A DNA stretch of 64,000 nt from Myxococcales bacterium (GTDB taxonomy: Bacteria > Myxococcota_A > Polyangia > Palsa-1104 > JAEUJZ01). Of this stretch, positions 26,985 to 36,243 are shown in pieces. Position 1 is the stretch's first letter, and each line of letters opens with the position of its first letter. The stretch lies in the NCBI GenBank assembly GCA_016794505.1, contig JAEUJZ010000102.1, forward strand, positions 38,168 through 102,167. Direction: 5' to 3'. The position numbers and the translations under genes were made by a program. Under the pieces are notes generated by a model, which had not been told where the DNA came from, made no database searches, and saw only the letters and a program-made list of their open reading frames with translations.

Positions 26985-28229
26985 TTAGATGGCCTCGATG
27001 ACGTGGGCGGCAGCGACGGCGGGGGGCAGGCGAGTGGCCGGATCCGAGGGGCTGTCCATTGACAGCACGGCCGAGACGGTGCGCTGCGCGGCCTCGGGCG
27101 AGCCAGGGATCGGCGGCGGTCGGCTGCGATCGCTCTCGACGGTTCGAGGGCGCACGATAAGCAGCGAGTCGCCCCGCTGGCACGGCAGGTTCCCCAGCAT
27201 CCGGGGCAGAAGCGGCGCCGACTGAAACGGGACATCGGGCGTCACCGTTTCCAGCAGGGCCAGCGTCGTCAGCAGGCGGCTCAAGCTGCTCGGGCTGTGC
27301 AGGATCGAAAGGGCCGGAGCCGTGCTGCGCACGATAAGAGACACCGCGTAACCATGTTCTAAGTAATACGCACCTAGCGAGGCAGCCCAGCTAATCACGC
27401 GCTCTAGATCGGCCTGCGCCTGGGTGTCGTTGACCTCGGCGGGGGGCAGCGCATTGTCGACGTACAGCGTCACCTGCTGCACCGCTTCGTCTTCGTACTC
27501 GCGCACCATCAGCCGCTGCCGGCGGGCCGAGCTTTTCCAGTGAATGTCGCGCGGATCGTCGCCGTTGCGCAGCTCGCGCAGGGCATGAAAGGCGCCGCGC
27601 CGTCCCAGCTTGCCGACGGTCTGTTCGCCCGCCGCCGACAGAAGCGCCTGCGGCAAGTGCGACAGCGACAAGAGCGCCGGATAGACGATGATCTCGCTCT
27701 TGTGCTCGACGTAGCGCGAGGCGCGAAACAGCGCGAAAGGGAACTTGGTGCTGATGCGGAACGCGGTAAAGACATAGCGTCCGCGCCGCGGCAGGCTGTG
27801 GCGATAGCTGGTCTGCTGCGTGCGCCCCGACGGGATCTTCAAGAAATAACAGCGCTTGTCGACCACTTGGTCATCGCACAGGTCTTCGACTTCGATGGAA
27901 AACGAGGGGAAGCGGCGCTTTTCATTGCGCAGCACGATGCCCATCAAAAAAGGATGGTTGGCATGCACGCGCGGCGGTGGCTGGCGTCGGGGCACGATGC
28001 CGCGCAGCGAGATTTCGCTGAGCAGCCACGAGCTGAGAACCAACGTCAGCAGCATCCCCAAGAGCAGATAGAGCTGGTTGTTGCCGGTGTTAAGCGCCAC
28101 CACCAAGATGCCGACCAGGACCAGGATGAACCAGCCGCCGTCGCGCGTCGGCCGCAGCCCGCGCAGGCGCAGCCAGCGACGCACGATCCGCTGACCCAGC
28201 CCGCGCTCGGTGGGGGATAAAGCCTGCAC
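26985..28229 (-). CDS. DUF58 membrane protein
   Basis: A 414-residue protein of the DUF58 family. Two N-terminal transmembrane segments (FILVLVGILVVALNTG; YLLLGMLLTLVLSSWLL) precede a beta-rich region and the signature GDDPRDIHWKSSARRQRLMV, typical of the family core, which is followed by a vWA-like fold. The family usually pairs with MoxR AAA ATPases and transglutaminases in chaperone-like or envelope-remodelling operons. Here the transglutaminase gene follows after one base and a kinase-AAA protein after that. The last 45 residues are Pro/Ser-rich. Confidence 0.88.
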   Translation of the reverse strand: MQALSPTERGLGQRIVRRWLRLRGLRPTRDGGWFILVLVGILVVALNTGNNQLYLLLGMLLTLVLSSWLLSEISLRGIVPRRQPPPRVHANHPFLMGIVLRNEKRRFPSFSIEVEDLCDDQVVDKRCYFLKIPSGRTQQTSYRHSLPRRGRYVFTAFRISTKFPFALFRASRYVEHKSEIIVYPALLSLSHLPQALLSAAGEQTVGKLGRRGAFHALRELRNGDDPRDIHWKSSARRQRLMVREYEDEAVQQVTLYVDNALPPAEVNDTQAQADLERVISWAASLGAYYLEHGYAVSLIVRSTAPALSILHSPSSLSRLLTTLALLETVTPDVPFQSAPLLPRMLGNLPCQRGDSLLIVRPRTVESDRSRPPPIPGSPEAAQRTVSAVLSMDSPSDPATRLPPAVAAAHVIEAI

Positions 28230-28316
28230 TGCCTAAAGAATACCGCCTCTTGCTTTCGCTGCGCGTCCTGTCCTGCTGTGCCGCCTGGGACCGCGGAAAA
28301 AAGGTAGGCTGCGGCC

Positions 28317-28898
28317 ATGCCTGCCGCGTCGATCCGCGCCCTGCGTCTGCACGATCTTTTGGACTTGCCGATTTCTGAGCTGCGGCTGCTTCTCGCGCAA
28401 GGCCAGGCCATCGACCCACGGGCGCTCGCCAATATGGAATACCGCGGCACGGCGCTGGGCTTGCCGCGCTTCGTCGAGAAGCTGACGTGGAAGACCTTTC
28501 AAAAGGTCTTCTGCTTCGACGAAACGAAAGGGGTGCTGCGGGGCTGGAATGTACGCGTGCAGCAGCGCGGCATCGGTGCGGACAGCGTCCCCAAGCAGAA
28601 GCACGGCGTCCCCGTCACCTTTGGCCACTATCACGTGGTGCCGGCCCGCCCGTCGGAATCGCCGTGGCCGTATGCCGACGGCCTGCTGATCGACTATGGC
28701 CTGGGGCAAAACGCCCGCTTCGATCCGATGGGCTGGGTCCGCGATCCCTTGGTATCGCTGCACGCAGACGACGTCGAGCTGCTCTTGGGCTGGTCGTATG
28801 TCGACCTGGGCTTTGTCCGCATCCCGACGCCCAGCTTCTTTGCGCTAGAGCGCGAGCGACCGCTTTCACATCGCGCAGAGCCGCCGCGTGCGCGGTAA
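28317..28898 (+). CDS. Hypothetical protein
   Basis: A 193-residue soluble protein that I do not recognise. It has no signal peptide or membrane segment. It contains aromatic and Gly-rich strands (TFGHYHVVPARPSESP; GLLIDYGLGQNARFDPMGWV; LLLGWSYVDLGFVRIPTPSFF) suggesting a compact beta-rich enzyme or carrier fold, with conserved-looking Asp, His and Trp. Codon use matches its neighbours. The gene is divergent from DUF58 by 87 bases and convergent with recQ. Confidence 0.65.
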   Translation: MPAASIRALRLHDLLDLPISELRLLLAQGQAIDPRALANMEYRGTALGLPRFVEKLTWKTFQKVFCFDETKGVLRGWNVRVQQRGIGADSVPKQKHGVPVTFGHYHVVPARPSESPWPYADGLLIDYGLGQNARFDPMGWVRDPLVSLHADDVELLLGWSYVDLGFVRIPTPSFFALERERPLSHRAEPPRAR

Positions 28899-28922
28899 AC
28901 ACTCGCGTCGCAGGCGCGCCGG

Positions 28923-31103
28923 CTAGAAGAACAGCGGGTCTTTGCGCGGAATCGGCGCCTGCACCTTGGGAGCCACCGGAGCCTCGCGGGTCGAGGTCGT
29001 CTCGTCGTCTTCCGGTAGCTCGATGGGGACGGCTAAGTCGCCGGCTCGCTCGATGGCTGCGTCATCGCCATAGTTCAGGCAGTTGTCGCAGCGACGGCAC
29101 AAAGGAGGCGTCTTTTCACCGAAATATTCCAACAGAAGCTGCAGGCGGCAGCGCGTCGACTGGGCATAGCGGATCATCGTCGCCAAGCGCTCGCGATCGC
29201 CTTCGCGGCGCTTGCGATACGACTCGGCAGCGCGGCCCAGCGTCAGCTCGTCGGCTTCTTTGCCAGTTAGGCCAAAGGTCTCTTTGCCAAGCTCGGTGAT
29301 CAGCTCTAGTTCTTTGCAGATGTTGAGGACGACGCGGGTCTTGGCCTGCGAGCAGGACGCCGACAGCGCAAGCTCGCGCAGGCTGGTGGCGCCGTTCTTC
29401 AGCGCCCCCCACACCGACAGCACGTCGCTGCGCGTCGGGTACTTGCCCGCGACGAAGAAGTTTTGCACCTGCTCGTCGCCGGGGTTGTAAAGCAAGATGC
29501 AGCGGCTGGGACGCCCATCGCGCCCGGCGCGCCCGGCCTCTTGGTAGTAAGCCTCCATCGAGCCGGGCAGGTTGTAATGGATGACGGCGCGGATGTCGGG
29601 CTTGTCGACGCCGAGGCCGAAGGCGTTGGTGGCGACCATGATGCGCGGGTTGTTGCGCATAAACGCAAGCTGTGCCGAGTCGCGCTCGGCCTTGCCCATC
29701 TTGCCGTGGTACATGCCGACCTTCAGGCCCAGGACGGGTAGCGCGCCGGCCAGCGCCTCGACGGTGCGAATCGTCGAGCAGTAGACGATCACCGAGCCCT
29801 GCACCTTGCGCACCAGGCGAAGCAAGCGCTTGACCTGGGTCTTTTCGTCGCCGGTCTCGCGCACCTCGAAGCTCAGCGAGGGGCGATCAAAGCCGGTGTG
29901 GACGGCCACCGGATCCTTGAGCTCAAGCTGACCGATGATGTCCTCGGCAACCTTGGGTGTCGCCGTCGCAGTCAGGGCACAGACCGGCGGGCGACCGAGC
30001 TGCTCACAGGCGCGCTGCAGGAACAGATACGAAGGGCGAAAGTCATGGCCCCACTCGGACACGCAGTGGGCTTCGTCGACGACGAACAGGCTGACCTTCT
30101 GACCGCCCAGCTCGTCTTCCAAGCGACCGGATGCGGCGCGCTCGGGCGTGACATAGATGATCTTGCGCTTGCCCTCTTCAATATCGTCGAGAGTCCGCTC
30201 GGTCTCTTTGGTCGTCAGCGTCGAGTCCAGGCGGGCCGCGACGACGCCGGTCCGACGCAGCTTCTGTTCTTGGTCGCGCATCAGGGCCAGAAGCGGCGAG
30301 ACAACGACGGTGACGCCGGGCAGCTCAAACGCCGTCAGCTGATAGATCAGCGACTTGCCCGCCCCAGTGGGCATGATGCCCAGCACGTCTTGGCCGTTGA
30401 CCAGCGCGCGGATGGCCTGCTCTTGCCCTGGTCGGAAGCCCGACAGACCGAACTGACGCTGCAGGCGGCGAATCAAGCGCCGCATGATTGGGTTCTTTTC
30501 CGTCTCGATCGCTGGCAGCTCGACGGGCGGGTTGTTGCTGGGGGGCAGCTCTTTTCCGCGCTTCTTTTCCGCGCCCTTTTTGCTGTCGGCGCGAGCCACA
30601 GGCGGGGCTTCACGGATGGCTGGCGAGCGATCGTCGGTGGCGTTCCAGAATGCGCTGTGTGCTGGCTCGATCGTCGGGGCAGGGGCTGCCTTGCCGTCGG
30701 AAAACAGCAAGCCAAAGTCGACGCGCAGCTCGCTGGGAATGGGCAAGGTCACCGACAGCGGGCCATCGACCGATGGCACCGCCGGAACGGCAAGCGCTTG
30801 CAAGGCTGGGCTGCCCTCGGCAAAGGCTGGCTCGCTTGTCGTCGGGCTGACTTCTGCGGCGACACTTTCTGGCGGTGGCGCAGGTGTGTCGGTGCCGGAC
30901 TCACGCTGCCAGAACGGCTCAAACAGCGCGGAATAGGTCTCGTTGCTCCAGTCAAGAACGGAGCGTCGTTCGGACGACGCTGCCGACGGAGAGCTTCGCC
31001 AAAATGCAGCAAAGCGCTCGGGATCCAGCGGGGACAAGCTAGGGGCAGCGACCGGGACTGTTCCATCCGCGACCGCCGTCAAAGGGGCTGAGCTAGAGTG
31101 CAT
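28923..31103 (-). CDS. recQ: RecQ-type ATP-dependent DNA helicase with long N-terminal extension
   Basis: A 726-residue superfamily 2 3'-5' helicase. Walker A is MPTGAGKSLIYQ, motif II VVDEAHCVSEWGHDFRPSY, then ALTATATPKV, GLGVDKPDIRAVIHYNLP and QEAGRAGRDG. The RecQ zinc-binding segment is kept (STRCRLQLLLEYFGE, then LCRRCDNCLN). No HRDC domain follows. The first 205 residues are absent from ordinary RecQ: low-complexity, acidic/Ser/Pro-rich, with three short aromatic motifs (FAAFWRSS, FEPFWQRES, HSAFWNAT). It acts on forks and recombination intermediates. The ATG at 31103 has no clear ribosome site. Confidence 0.92.
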   Translation of the reverse strand: MHSSSAPLTAVADGTVPVAAPSLSPLDPERFAAFWRSSPSAASSERRSVLDWSNETYSALFEPFWQRESGTDTPAPPPESVAAEVSPTTSEPAFAEGSPALQALAVPAVPSVDGPLSVTLPIPSELRVDFGLLFSDGKAAPAPTIEPAHSAFWNATDDRSPAIREAPPVARADSKKGAEKKRGKELPPSNNPPVELPAIETEKNPIMRRLIRRLQRQFGLSGFRPGQEQAIRALVNGQDVLGIMPTGAGKSLIYQLTAFELPGVTVVVSPLLALMRDQEQKLRRTGVVAARLDSTLTTKETERTLDDIEEGKRKIIYVTPERAASGRLEDELGGQKVSLFVVDEAHCVSEWGHDFRPSYLFLQRACEQLGRPPVCALTATATPKVAEDIIGQLELKDPVAVHTGFDRPSLSFEVRETGDEKTQVKRLLRLVRKVQGSVIVYCSTIRTVEALAGALPVLGLKVGMYHGKMGKAERDSAQLAFMRNNPRIMVATNAFGLGVDKPDIRAVIHYNLPGSMEAYYQEAGRAGRDGRPSRCILLYNPGDEQVQNFFVAGKYPTRSDVLSVWGALKNGATSLRELALSASCSQAKTRVVLNICKELELITELGKETFGLTGKEADELTLGRAAESYRKRREGDRERLATMIRYAQSTRCRLQLLLEYFGEKTPPLCRRCDNCLNYGDDAAIERAGDLAVPIELPEDDETTSTREAPVAPKVQAPIPRKDPLFF

Positions 31104-31207
31104 GCGTGGGAACCTACTAGAGTTCGTATCGACGAGATAGCACCCGAACGCGCGGCTGCCTAGCCGGAAAATCGTCGCAACCGACCCAGGCGCTTCGCCG
31201 GTTCGCG

Positions 31208-32158
31208 CTAGGAGCGCGGAGCATAGGTCGAAAGCGGCACCCGTGGCGGGTTCTGCGGTGCATGCGGAAGGGGCAGTTGACTGGCTTCCTCGTCGAGCTC
31301 AAGCAGTGGCGGCAGGCGCTTGGGGCGGCGCTCTTGTCGCTGCCGCAGCGCCTGATAGGGCGCTTCCTGCGTCGGGCGGAAGCTGCGCCAGGCCGGCAGA
31401 TTGCTGCTGCGGAACTGCGCCAGGGCCTCGCGCAAGCGAGCTTGGTCGGCGCTGGGCATGCGCTTTTCACTGGCTGACAGCGTCGGGCGCGGCAGGGGCG
31501 CGCTGCTGTACAGCACACGCAGGCCGGCCTTCTGCCCTTGGGCCACGTCGTCTTCATACAGCAAGATGGCGTCGGCTTTGTGCAGCGAAGCCAAGCTCAA
31601 AAGCGACGACACATCGCGGGTCGAAAGCAAGCGGTCACGAGGCAGCGCAAGCTCACCCTCGAACAGCAGGTTCTCGATGAACAGCGATGGGCTGTCGAGG
31701 GGCAGGGCATAGTGCAGTTTGCTGCCGCGCAGATCGGACAGGGCCCGAATCGCCGGGCTGCCCAGCACGTGCAGGCGCGTCTCGCTGCTGCCACCCACGG
31801 TCGCCACCGAGATGGGCTGCAGCGTCGACAGCCGCGCTGCAACCAGCGGCGCTTCGGCCAAAAGCAGCACGATGCGGGCTGCATCGGCATCCAAGGCCTC
31901 GACGGTGGCATAGACGCGTGCCGTCAGGCGATAGCGCTCGCCAAGCTGCGCAGTCACGAAGGCCGAGAGCTCATTGCCCAGCTCAACCTTGTCTTCCAAG
32001 CGAGCAAACAAGACGCCGGGCAGATACACGGCAAGCAGGCGATCTCCCTCGGGGGAATCCGTGGCAAGGGCTGGCCGCGGCAGCAGGCCCAAAAGCACAA
32101 GCAGCGCCAGCCCAAGGCAGGTTGCACGCAGCCGTGCATGGGTACCCCGATGGCTCAT
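31208..32158 (-). CDS. Exported solute-binding-like protein
   Basis: A 316-residue protein with a signal peptide (core LGLALLVLLGLLP, ending PALA). The mature part resembles a type II periplasmic-binding fold of the phosphonate/PhnD-like kind: ISVATVGG, then the short SALSDLRGSKLHYALP region and LHKADAILLYEDD, in which ADAILL marks the typical third strand. No permease or ATPase gene is nearby, so a sensory or scaffold role is as likely as transport. The C-terminal 80 residues are Arg/Pro-rich. Its ATG overlaps the stop of the TPR lipoprotein (ATGA), so the two are coupled. Confidence 0.65.
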   Translation of the reverse strand: MSHRGTHARLRATCLGLALLVLLGLLPRPALATDSPEGDRLLAVYLPGVLFARLEDKVELGNELSAFVTAQLGERYRLTARVYATVEALDADAARIVLLLAEAPLVAARLSTLQPISVATVGGSSETRLHVLGSPAIRALSDLRGSKLHYALPLDSPSLFIENLLFEGELALPRDRLLSTRDVSSLLSLASLHKADAILLYEDDVAQGQKAGLRVLYSSAPLPRPTLSASEKRMPSADQARLREALAQFRSSNLPAWRSFRPTQEAPYQALRQRQERRPKRLPPLLELDEEASQLPLPHAPQNPPRVPLSTYAPRS

Positions 32159-34968
32159 CGCGGGCCCTCATAGATGCGCTCTAGAGCATCGACCCACTGG
32201 CGTACCAGCGGAAGCTGCGGATCGCCCGGCTCGCTCGACTGCAGATAGCGACGGTAGTGATCGAGCGCGGTTCGGCTGTCGCCCGAAAAGTCGTAGTAGC
32301 TGCCCAAGCCCAGCCACACCGTCGGCAAGACCTGCGGGTCGAGGCGGTTGAGCAGCGCCCGCGCTTCTTCCGCGCGCCCACGATAAAGCTGCAGCACGGC
32401 CAGGTTGTACTGCATGCGCGCCTGGTTTTCCGGGCCGATGGCTTGCGTGTAGCTCTGCGCCGAGCGCAAGAGTGCATTGGCCCGCTCGACATCGCCGCGC
32501 TCGCCGCGTTCCAGCAGATCGATGGCTTTGCTTGTATAGGCGACAGCCATCGCGCTCTGCAGGGCGCGGGCGGCCGCCGGCTGGATCTGCTGCAGCGCTT
32601 GTTGGGCCATGCTGGCGCCCTGGTAAAAGTCGCCACCGCGCAGCGTCAAGCGGGCCTTCAGGTGCGTGAAGCCTCCCGGCCCCAGAAGTGTTTCCAGCGT
32701 CGGCAGATCGAACTGATTTCCGACTTCGGTCAAGCGGCGCAGGGCGAGATCAAACTGACCGCCACGAGCCAGCGCCACCACCTGATACAGCATCGCTTCC
32801 GCGCGCTCGGTTGCTTGCAGCACGCTGCCGGCTCGCAGCGCAGCTTGCGCGTACGAAAGCACTTGCCGTTCGTCGTTTAGCCCTTGCGGTGGCAGGACCG
32901 GAGCAGCCGCGTTGACGCCATTTCCCCCCTCTGCCCCGTCGCTGGCCCCGCGCAGAGGCGGAAACGGACCCCGTGCGGGCTGCGCATCGCTGCCGCCGCG
33001 CAGGGGGGGAAAGGGGCCGCGTGCCGTCTGCACTTCCGACAGATCAATGGGGCCGCGCAGTGGCGGATAGGCAGCGGCTTTGCCGGCTCGCGCCTCGGGG
33101 GCTTCGTTGCCCTGACGCAGGGGAGGAAACGGACCGCGTCGACTGGTGCTGCGTGCTCGACCCGGCTGCGTCGGCTGATAGTACGCGCGCACCGCCGATA
33201 GCAGAGCATAGGCGCGCTGGCGTCGAGCCGTCTCATCATTGCCTTCGATCAAGCGCATGGCATCGAAGGGGCGGCCGAGGACAATCAGCGTCTCGCCTTG
33301 ATCTTGCCGCAGAGCCTGTCGCAGCGCGGTGTCGTTTTGTGTGGCGGCCAGATCCTCGGCGCGCTGCATGACCGAAAGCGCCTGCTGCGGCTGGCCGTTT
33401 TCGCGCAGCGCTCGACCGAACACCGACAGCAAGAGCGCTGAGGCTGTGGGCCCCTCACACAGCGGAGCCAACAGGGTCACGGCATCCGCGGGCCGACCAC
33501 TGCCAAGCCAGCCCAAGGCCAGCGCCTGTGTGGTCTGAACCAAAAGCGTCGTCGGTGTGCCAGAAAGTGCCGAGGCGGCTAGCGCCAGCGTCTTGGCTTC
33601 TTCCAGGTCTGCCAAGGCTTCTTTGGGCAGCGGCGAGGTGTTGATCGCCTGCAGACCGCGCCGCATCAAGGCCGCAGCCAGGCGGGCATCGAAGACGGTG
33701 GCGGCAGCGGGTGGATTTTCGGTCGCTGGCTTGGCCTTTGTCGCGCCCGAGGGAGCCTGAGCTTGCAGGCTGCGCATCCTGGCTTCGCGCAAGCTGGCGA
33801 TGCCTTCGTCGAGGCGCCCGAGCTTGATCTGCAGATCGGCACGCAGGCTGAGCGCGGTCAGCACGTCGGCCTCGGGCAAGTGCAGCGACTCGCAGCGCTG
33901 CAGCTCACGGAATGCGCGATCCGATTTCCCCGCTTTGTCGAGGACGATCGCAAAGTCCAAGCACAGGCGCAGATCGCTCGCCGCCAGCGCGACGGCGCGC
34001 TCTAACACCATGGCGGCCGCGGCGGGGTTGGGCGGCGTCTCGGCCATGTAGATATCGGCGAGCGCCTGCATGCACAGCGGCTGATCGCCCGCTTGTCTGA
34101 GCGCGGCGATGGCTTCGGTCATACGCCCGCTTTTCTGCAGCGCTTTCGAGATAAGGACCGTGACGTGGGCTCGCTGCGACGGCGGAAGCTGCGGCACGAT
34201 GGGCAAAAGCGTCGACACGGCCTGCGCATACTGACCGGCATCCAGCTGGGCCTGCCCGACCAGAAGCAAGACGTTTGGCGCGCCCTTGGCGACGAGGTCG
34301 GCCAGCGCCGCGGGTACTTCTTGGGGGCGCTTGGCGGCCAAAAGCGATCGCGCCAAGGCCAGCCGCAGCGTCGGCACCGAGATGCCTGTGTCAAGGGGCG
34401 CTGGCTGCGGCAAGGCTCGTCCGGCTTGGCTGAGCGCTGCGTTCAGGCTGCGAATCGCCAGATCGTGTTCGCCGATCTCGGCGGCTAGCTCGCCCACCAG
34501 CGCTTGCAGTCGCGCATCCGACGGCAGGGTGGCCGCGGTCTTTTGCGCTTCGTCCAGGGCATGACGCAGGCGGCGCATGCCAGCCAGCGCGCGGACAAGC
34601 TGAACCAAAAGCGGCACCTCGCGCACGCCCGAGCGCGCTTGCTGCACGCACAAGGCATAGGCTGCCGCTGCATTTCCCCGTCGCAGAAGCGTGTCAGCCA
34701 GCGGCGCGTACAGGTCCTTGCGCAGCGGGTTAAGCTCCAGAAGCTGGCGGTACAGGGCGGCGGCCGTAGCCAGCTCTGTGTCGGCTTGCGCGCGATCGCC
34801 ACGCTCGGCGGCCTCGCGTCCAGCCGTGTGTGCGGCTTGGGCTTGATTGAGCGTACGCCACTCGCGCTCGATCTCGCTGGTCTGCGCCTGTGCAGGCCGC
34901 GGCCCCAGGCTGAGCGCAGAGCTCAGCTCGCAGCCGGCAAGCAAGACAAGCAACAGACGAAGGCGCAT
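32155..34968 (-). CDS. Large TPR lipoprotein with Pro-rich repeat linker
   Basis: A 937-residue protein with a lipoprotein signal (MRLRLLLVLLAGC), so it should be anchored by Cys13. Most of the length is helical TPR-like repeats, in an N-terminal block to about 590 and a C-terminal block from about 700. Between them is a linker (about 610-675) with four copies of a motif close to GPFPPLRG. It probably scaffolds an envelope complex with the solute-binding-like protein encoded by the overlapping downstream gene. The frame is open 15 codons upstream, but the ATG at 34968 gives the canonical lipobox. Confidence 0.8.
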   Translation of the reverse strand: MRLRLLLVLLAGCELSSALSLGPRPAQAQTSEIEREWRTLNQAQAAHTAGREAAERGDRAQADTELATAAALYRQLLELNPLRKDLYAPLADTLLRRGNAAAAYALCVQQARSGVREVPLLVQLVRALAGMRRLRHALDEAQKTAATLPSDARLQALVGELAAEIGEHDLAIRSLNAALSQAGRALPQPAPLDTGISVPTLRLALARSLLAAKRPQEVPAALADLVAKGAPNVLLLVGQAQLDAGQYAQAVSTLLPIVPQLPPSQRAHVTVLISKALQKSGRMTEAIAALRQAGDQPLCMQALADIYMAETPPNPAAAAMVLERAVALAASDLRLCLDFAIVLDKAGKSDRAFRELQRCESLHLPEADVLTALSLRADLQIKLGRLDEGIASLREARMRSLQAQAPSGATKAKPATENPPAAATVFDARLAAALMRRGLQAINTSPLPKEALADLEEAKTLALAASALSGTPTTLLVQTTQALALGWLGSGRPADAVTLLAPLCEGPTASALLLSVFGRALRENGQPQQALSVMQRAEDLAATQNDTALRQALRQDQGETLIVLGRPFDAMRLIEGNDETARRQRAYALLSAVRAYYQPTQPGRARSTSRRGPFPPLRQGNEAPEARAGKAAAYPPLRGPIDLSEVQTARGPFPPLRGGSDAQPARGPFPPLRGASDGAEGGNGVNAAAPVLPPQGLNDERQVLSYAQAALRAGSVLQATERAEAMLYQVVALARGGQFDLALRRLTEVGNQFDLPTLETLLGPGGFTHLKARLTLRGGDFYQGASMAQQALQQIQPAAARALQSAMAVAYTSKAIDLLERGERGDVERANALLRSAQSYTQAIGPENQARMQYNLAVLQLYRGRAEEARALLNRLDPQVLPTVWLGLGSYYDFSGDSRTALDHYRRYLQSSEPGDPQLPLVRQWVDALERIYEGPR
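32943..33141 (-). repeat. Coding repeats for GPFPPLR-type motifs
   Basis: Four imperfect in-frame copies inside the TPR lipoprotein gene, encoding RRGPFPPLRQ, AAYPPLRG, ARGPFPPLRG and ARGPFPPLRG with 11-20 other residues between them. They form a Pro/Arg/aromatic linker between two TPR blocks. Confidence 0.85.
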
Positions 34969-35091
34969 GGCTGGGGATGATACTGCAAGCGGCTCGTGCT
35001 CGGCGCCGCTCATCCGGTGTGCAGAGCGTGCGGCCCGCGGCTTGACCCGAATGCGGTACGAAAGGCGCGTCCGGCGAGCCGATGGACCGGT

Positions 35092-36243
35092 CTAGGTGCG
35101 CGGGACCGTGCCGTCGTAGTACGAGACGCCGATGGCTTCCAGCTTGGCCTTGCTCTGCGGGCCGCGCAGGTCCTGCATCACGCGGTGGATGTCCTTGTAG
35201 CCAGGCGCATCGAGCCGCGACAGGAAGTCGCTGATCTGATGCAGGTTGTAGTGCCAGGTGCAGCCCACCGCGATCGTCATGCCGCGCTTGTACGTCCGCA
35301 CCATGACCGATTTCTCGTCGATGGGCAGCGACTTCAAGCTGTCGCGGAAGTTCTGTGAGTATTGAAAGAAGCCCTCGGCATTCGACGTGTAGAAGCCGCG
35401 CACTTTCAGGTTCAGCTTGCGCGCGGTGTCGCCGATGCTGCGGATCGTCGTCGTGCCGTTCAGGTCGCCTTGTCGCGCCAGCACGCGTCCGCCTTGCACC
35501 AGGCCGCGAATGTACGCGTACGCCGCCGGATCGCCGAGCCAGGTCGGGTGGCGCTGACCGACGCGGGTGTTGGCCACGTGGTACAGGTAGGTCGCCATGC
35601 GATCGCGATAGCGGTTGTAGATCTGCACCAGCTTGGCGTTGTCTTCCTTCGACGAGCCGCTGGCGCTGAGCGCCTCGATCGCCTTGGCACTGTTCTGCTG
35701 ACGGAAAAAGGCACGAAAGTCCTCGGCCGTCGCAGCCTGCTTGATCAGCGCGTGATACATGCGGTGGACATTGACCACTTCCAGGTCGTAGTCCATCAGC
35801 ACCAGAAGCTCGGACCGCGCCGCCGCGGCCATCGTGTAGTTCTGGTCGGTCGCGACCCCGATCCACACGCCGCCCAGGTTGGCCAGCTTGGAAAACATTA
35901 CGTCGTGGCGCCACTCGTTCGACAGGACGTAGCGGGCCCACTTCGGCTCGGGCAGCTTTTCGCCCTGCGTCGCCTGCACGATGGCCTGCTGCTCTGGCGT
36001 CAGCGGTGGCGGCGCCGGGCTTGCGGACAGCGCCGGAGGCTCCCACTTGGCCAGGGTCGCATCCAGCGTCACCGGCTTGGAGCCGGGGGCTTGTCCTGGA
36101 CCCGCCCACGGCGCCGTGACGACGTGCGCTTGCGCCGCGGATTGACCGGCCAGCGCGGCCGGCAGAAGGCAGACCACAGAAGTGATCCAGCTTCCAAGTG
36201 ATAGTGATCTTAGTAGGTTGTATTTGTGATCTTTGGCACGCAT
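35092..36243 (-). CDS. Exported LIC_10091-like protein
   Basis: A 383-residue protein with a signal peptide (core ITSVVCLLPAALAG, ending AQA). The central part (YVLSNEWRHDVMF, then LGGVWIGVATDQNYTMAA and LVLMDYDLEVV) matches my memory of the LIC_10091 family first seen in Leptospira, whose fold resembles Rossmann methyltransferases but whose activity is unknown. The family assignment rests on recall of the SNEWRHD and TDQNYT signatures. The gene precedes the TPR lipoprotein by 123 bases on the same strand and is divergent from the S55 protease gene across an AT-rich spacer. Confidence 0.65.
   Translation of the reverse strand: MRAKDHKYNLLRSLSLGSWITSVVCLLPAALAGQSAAQAHVVTAPWAGPGQAPGSKPVTLDATLAKWEPPALSASPAPPPLTPEQQAIVQATQGEKLPEPKWARYVLSNEWRHDVMFSKLANLGGVWIGVATDQNYTMAAAARSELLVLMDYDLEVVNVHRMYHALIKQAATAEDFRAFFRQQNSAKAIEALSASGSSKEDNAKLVQIYNRYRDRMATYLYHVANTRVGQRHPTWLGDPAAYAYIRGLVQGGRVLARQGDLNGTTTIRSIGDTARKLNLKVRGFYTSNAEGFFQYSQNFRDSLKSLPIDEKSVMVRTYKRGMTIAVGCTWHYNLHQISDFLSRLDAPGYKDIHRVMQDLRGPQSKAKLEAIGVSYYDGTVPRT

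Noticed and set aside
29898..31091. Long plus-strand open frame opposite recQ
   Set aside because: Antisense to helicase motifs; no domain and no ribosome site.
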